Source: Ailurus styani (lineage: Eukaryota > Chordata > Mammalia > Carnivora > Ailuridae). Taken from it: 64,000 nucleotides of DNA. The stretch lies in the NCBI GenBank assembly GCA_002007465.1, contig LNAC01000109.1:2107128-2171127 (forward strand), in the 5' to 3' direction. The notes beneath the pieces are model-generated. The model saw only the letters and a list, made by a program, of their open reading frames with translations, was not told where the DNA came from and made no database searches. The translations under genes were made by a program, and so were the position numbers. Position 1 is the first letter of the stretch; every line of letters begins with the position of its first letter. Below are positions 63,996-64,000 of this stretch, piece after piece.

Positions 63996-64000
63996 GTGGA

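Overview
The window is nuclear DNA of a placental carnivore, most probably a mustelid (ferret, mink, marten or otter type). The main evidence is about 29 tRNA-derived CAN-SINE copies, recognised by the head 'ggcgcctgggtggctcagt', a CT-rich body and a tail ending in (AAAT)n plus 'aaatctt'. At least seven belong to a subtype with 'gtgggttaa' in the head and 'ctacttgt' before the tail, which I associate with mustelids. Carnivore-type LINE-1 elements support this. I find no cellular protein-coding gene, rRNA or tRNA gene. Every long open frame is either LINE-1 debris or an unconvincing frame in GC-rich DNA, so the window looks intergenic or intronic.

Layout. From 1 to about 15,275 the DNA is AT-rich and almost wholly built of nested repeats: old L1 pieces, a probable solo LTR (1,267-1,905), an almost complete old L1 starting with its 5' UTR near 6,551, an MLT1-like LTR inside an L1 tail (14,451-14,765), and 16 SINEs, several with exact target-site duplications (TSDs). 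From about 15,276 to 22,980 lies a more GC-rich, repeat-poor island with ancient LTR-like, MIR and L2-like remnants.

From 22,985 to 36,595 is a second L1 province. An old L1, with its ORF1 part inverted, was hit first by a 5'-truncated L1 (24,154-24,535) and later by a young L1 with an intact 5' start (25,891-32,227, perfect 15-bp TSD). That L1 was itself hit by a mustelid SINE (29,574-29,778, perfect 13-bp TSD). Its ORF1 lacks the N-terminal part and ORF2 has frameshifts, stops and a changed endonuclease histidine, so it is dead.

From about 36,600 to the end the sequence is GC-rich, with only three SINEs, one old L1 piece, several MIR and L2-like fossils and (CA)n/(GT)n arrays. The stretches between them are unlike any repeat I know. 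Several contain clustered regulatory-type motifs: a full CRE, a five-copy CCAGATG cluster, a CTCF-like core, a palindromic E-box between GATA motifs, and a TATA/MEF2-like island. These are the best candidates for function but are untested inferences. No unknown multi-gene system is visible.
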